From positions 1-7,106 of the forward strand of contig CAMYWI010000066.1 of NCBI GenBank assembly GCA_947302675.1: DNA of 7,106 nt, in the 5' to 3' direction. Each line of letters begins with the position of its first letter. Positions within the stretch are counted from its first letter, which is position 1. Both the position numbers and the translations under genes were made by a program. Source of the stretch: an uncultured Selenomonadales bacterium. Its GTDB lineage: Bacteria > Bacillota_C > Negativicutes > Selenomonadales > Selenomonadaceae. Positions 5,707-7,106 of the stretch are shown here, one piece after another. Under the pieces are notes generated by a model. The model saw only the letters and a list, made by a program, of their open reading frames with translations. It searched no databases and was not told the origin of the DNA.

Positions 5707-6426
5707 ATGATTGAAATCAAAGGCTTAAAAAAATCGTTCGGCGACTTGCACGTTCTCAAGGGAATTGACCTGCACATTGACGAGCGCGAAGTTGTCGTTA
5801 TTATCGGTCCGAGCGGTTCGGGCAAGTCGACTTTGCTCCGTTGCATAAATTTTTTGGAAGAGCCGACGGGCGGCACAATCACCGTTGACGGCATTCCTAT
5901 GGACAGCGAGAAAAATATCAACAAAGTCCGCGAGGAAGTCGGCATGGTCTTTCAACGGTTCAATCTCTTTCCGCACATGACCGTTTTGGACAACATCACA
6001 CTCGCGCCTATGAAAGTTCGCAAAGTTCATCGTTCCAAAGCCGAACAGACCGCGCAGGAACTTCTTGACCGCGTGGGCTTGGGAGACAAGGCGGAGGCTT
6101 ATCCGAATCAATTAAGCGGCGGACAACAACAGCGCGTCGCAATCGCCCGCGCTTTAGCAATGCAACCAAAAGTTATGCTCTTCGACGAGCCGACAAGCGC
6201 GTTGGATCCGGAAATGGTCGGCGAAGTTCTGGACGTTATGCAACGCCTTGCTGAAACCGGCATGATCATGATAATCGTCACTCACGAAATGGGCTTTGCT
6301 CGCGAAGTCGGCACGCGGTTACTTTTTGTCGACGGCGGCTATATCGTCGAGCAGGGCAAGCCGCGTGAAGTCTTCGAGCACCCAAAAGAGGAACGCACTC
6401 GCGCCTTTCTGTCGAAAATTCTGTAG
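5707..6426 (+). CDS. glnQ: Polar amino-acid ABC transporter ATP-binding protein (GlnQ type)
   Basis: The 239-residue protein is a complete ABC ATPase of the polar amino-acid uptake family (GlnQ/HisP/ArtP class). It has Walker A GPSGSGKS (34-41), Q83 in [15 protein letters not shown], the signature LSGGQQQR (136-143), Walker B VMLFDEP (156-162) with catalytic E161, the D-loop SALD and the switch His193 in [16 protein letters not shown] is characteristic of this class. It would act at the inner face of the membrane with a permease and a binding protein, neither of which is in the window, so the substrate (glutamine or another amino acid) is not known; the symbol marks the class only. GAGGG at 5693-5697, overlapping the upstream stop codon, serves as ribosome site. 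It is probably cotranscribed with the flagellar gene. Confidence 0.95.
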   Translation: MIEIKGLKKSFGDLHVLKGIDLHIDEREVVVIIGPSGSGKSTLLRCINFLEEPTGGTITVDGIPMDSEKNINKVREEVGMVFQRFNLFPHMTVLDNITLAPMKVRKVHRSKAEQTAQELLDRVGLGDKAEAYPNQLSGGQQQRVAIARALAMQPKVMLFDEPTSALDPEMVGEVLDVMQRLAETGMIMIIVTHEMGFAREVGTRLLFVDGGYIVEQGKPREVFEHPKEERTRAFLSKIL

Positions 6427-6438
6427 GAGGTTTGACGC

Positions 6439-6756
6439 ATGAAAGTTGCGATTTGCGGTCACCCGTCAATTGCCCTGCAACTGCAACAAGGTTTGCGAAA
6501 TGGTAACATAGAGATCAAAGTTTTCATAAAAGACTTTATGATTGAATCGGGCAGGGCGACGACTAATCTCCCGCTGATAAACTTCTTTGACTTCAGGCGG
6601 CTCGTGAACGCAGGCGAACTTGACGGCGTAATCATAGCTGATGACGGTCGCACTGTTTTTACAAAAAATGTTGTTAATCTTTGCAAGCTGTATGAGGTTC
6701 CAAAGGTCGGAATTATTGACTTAAGATATTTGGATATGCCAATTAATCTTTATTGA
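6439..6756 (+). CDS. Rossmann-like N-terminal domain, probably the first part of a radical SAM protein interrupted by TGA
   Basis: The frame gives 105 residues, beginning MKVAICGHPS with a beta strand and Gly turn like a Rossmann nucleotide-binding start, and continuing with alternating strands (LDGVIIADD at 61-69, KVGIIDLRYL at 89-98). I do not recognise a specific family, and no catalytic motif can be named. The start is secure: TAGGAGG at 6424-6430 overlaps the ABC stop codon and lies 8 nt before the ATG. The frame ends at TGA (6754-6756) but is open again directly afterwards and runs into a radical SAM domain. The domain therefore looks like the N-terminal third of a longer enzyme rather than an independent small protein. 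If the stop is real, it may be a separate partner protein made with the downstream one. Confidence 0.7.
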   Translation: MKVAICGHPSIALQLQQGLRNGNIEIKVFIKDFMIESGRATTNLPLINFFDFRRLVNAGELDGVIIADDGRTVFTKNVVNLCKLYEVPKVGIIDLRYLDMPINLY

Positions 6757-7106
6757 TTGAACTCAGACAAAGCGTACCTTACTAATCTGGAAACAAATAT
6801 CATTGATGCTTGTAATTTAAATTGCAAAGGCTGTTCGCATTTTTCGGCTCTTTTTAAGCATGATGAAATTTATCCGCTTGAAAATTTTCGCCGCGATTTG
6901 AGTAGACTTTCACAAGTGTGTGATGTCGCGTCTTTTTATCTGCTTGGCGGCGAGCCGTTGCTTCTGCAAAATCTCGACGAATACATAAAAATATCCCGGC
7001 AATATTTTCCAACAAGCACTTTGATTATCTTCACTAACGGTTTACTCATTCCTTCGATTTCGCAAAAAGTTCTCGATGCAATAAGAGAAAACAATTTTTT
7101 TGTCCG
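6757..7106 (+). CDS. Radical SAM domain protein, partial at the window edge, same frame as the preceding gene
   Basis: The frame is open for 116 codons to the end of the window. It contains the radical SAM iron-sulfur motif CX3CX2C as CNLNCKGC (6811-6834), the GGEP motif of the SAM-binding strand (GGEPLLL, starting near 6946) and TNG (near 7036). These show a working type of radical SAM core that would bind a 4Fe-4S cluster and cleave S-adenosylmethionine. The substrate cannot be told, and no maturase or peptide partner is visible. The only possible start before the cysteines is TTG at 6757-6759, directly after the TGA, and it has no ribosome site. It is therefore more likely the continuation of the preceding gene, with TGA replacing a sense codon such as TGG. 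The C-terminal part is missing. Confidence 0.82.
   Translation, partial: MNSDKAYLTNLETNIIDACNLNCKGCSHFSALFKHDEIYPLENFRRDLSRLSQVCDVASFYLLGGEPLLLQNLDEYIKISRQYFPTSTLIIFTNGLLIPSISQKVLDAIRENNFFV

Noticed and set aside
6661..6900. Local fall in GC to about 30-37%, as a sign of transferred DNA
   Set aside because: The fall begins inside a gene and GC returns to about 50% by 6901-6960, within the same radical SAM frame. A similar dip occurs at 6481-6540. No repeat, integrase or attachment site is near.
1..7106. CRISPR array, insertion sequence, toxin-antitoxin or phage-defence genes
   Set aside because: I found no regularly spaced repeats, no terminal inverted repeats with a transposase, and no protein with motifs of such systems; most genes are housekeeping.

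Overview
The window reads as chromosomal DNA from an anaerobic Firmicutes-type bacterium, most likely a flagellated Negativicute (Selenomonas-like). This is an inference from the PyrE subtype, an Asp23/Gls24-domain protein, strong AGGAGG-type ribosome sites and a flagellar rod protein; no rRNA or other marker fixes the taxon. GC varies from about 50-55% in the genes to about 30-37% in places near the right end. TGA is a normal stop and TGG encodes Trp in the intact genes.

Left end (1-813, + strand): the last codons of a short-chain dehydrogenase/reductase, a gene-free stretch with two perfect hairpins, a complete tRNA-Gly with anticodon CCC and an encoded CCA end, a likely terminator, and then a small eight-cysteine zinc-ribbon protein. 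That gene has its own extended -10 promoter and ends in a strong terminator that looks bidirectional.

Middle (822-4599, - strand): a tightly packed four-gene operon in the order pyrF, pyrE, recN, then a P-loop protein fused to an Asp23/Gls24-like domain. pyrF and pyrE overlap by four bases, the recN ATG follows the pyrE stop directly, and only 14 bp separate recN from the last gene. PyrE and PyrF make UMP from orotate; RecN is an SMC-like DNA-repair ATPase; the role of the last protein is unknown.

Right part (4690-7106, + strand): divergent from pyrF and driven by a good sigma-70-type promoter, a 334-residue flagellar rod/hook-basal-body protein is followed after 12 bp by a GlnQ-type amino-acid ABC ATPase with no permease beside it. 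Next comes a short protein whose ATG has an excellent ribosome site overlapping the ABC stop codon. Its frame is interrupted by TGA at 6754-6756 and then runs open into a radical SAM domain with the CX3CX2C cluster, which the window edge cuts. The likeliest reading is one two-domain radical SAM protein split by an in-frame TGA (mutation, sequence error or recoding). This is the most interesting point of the window; most of the rest is recognisable housekeeping sequence.
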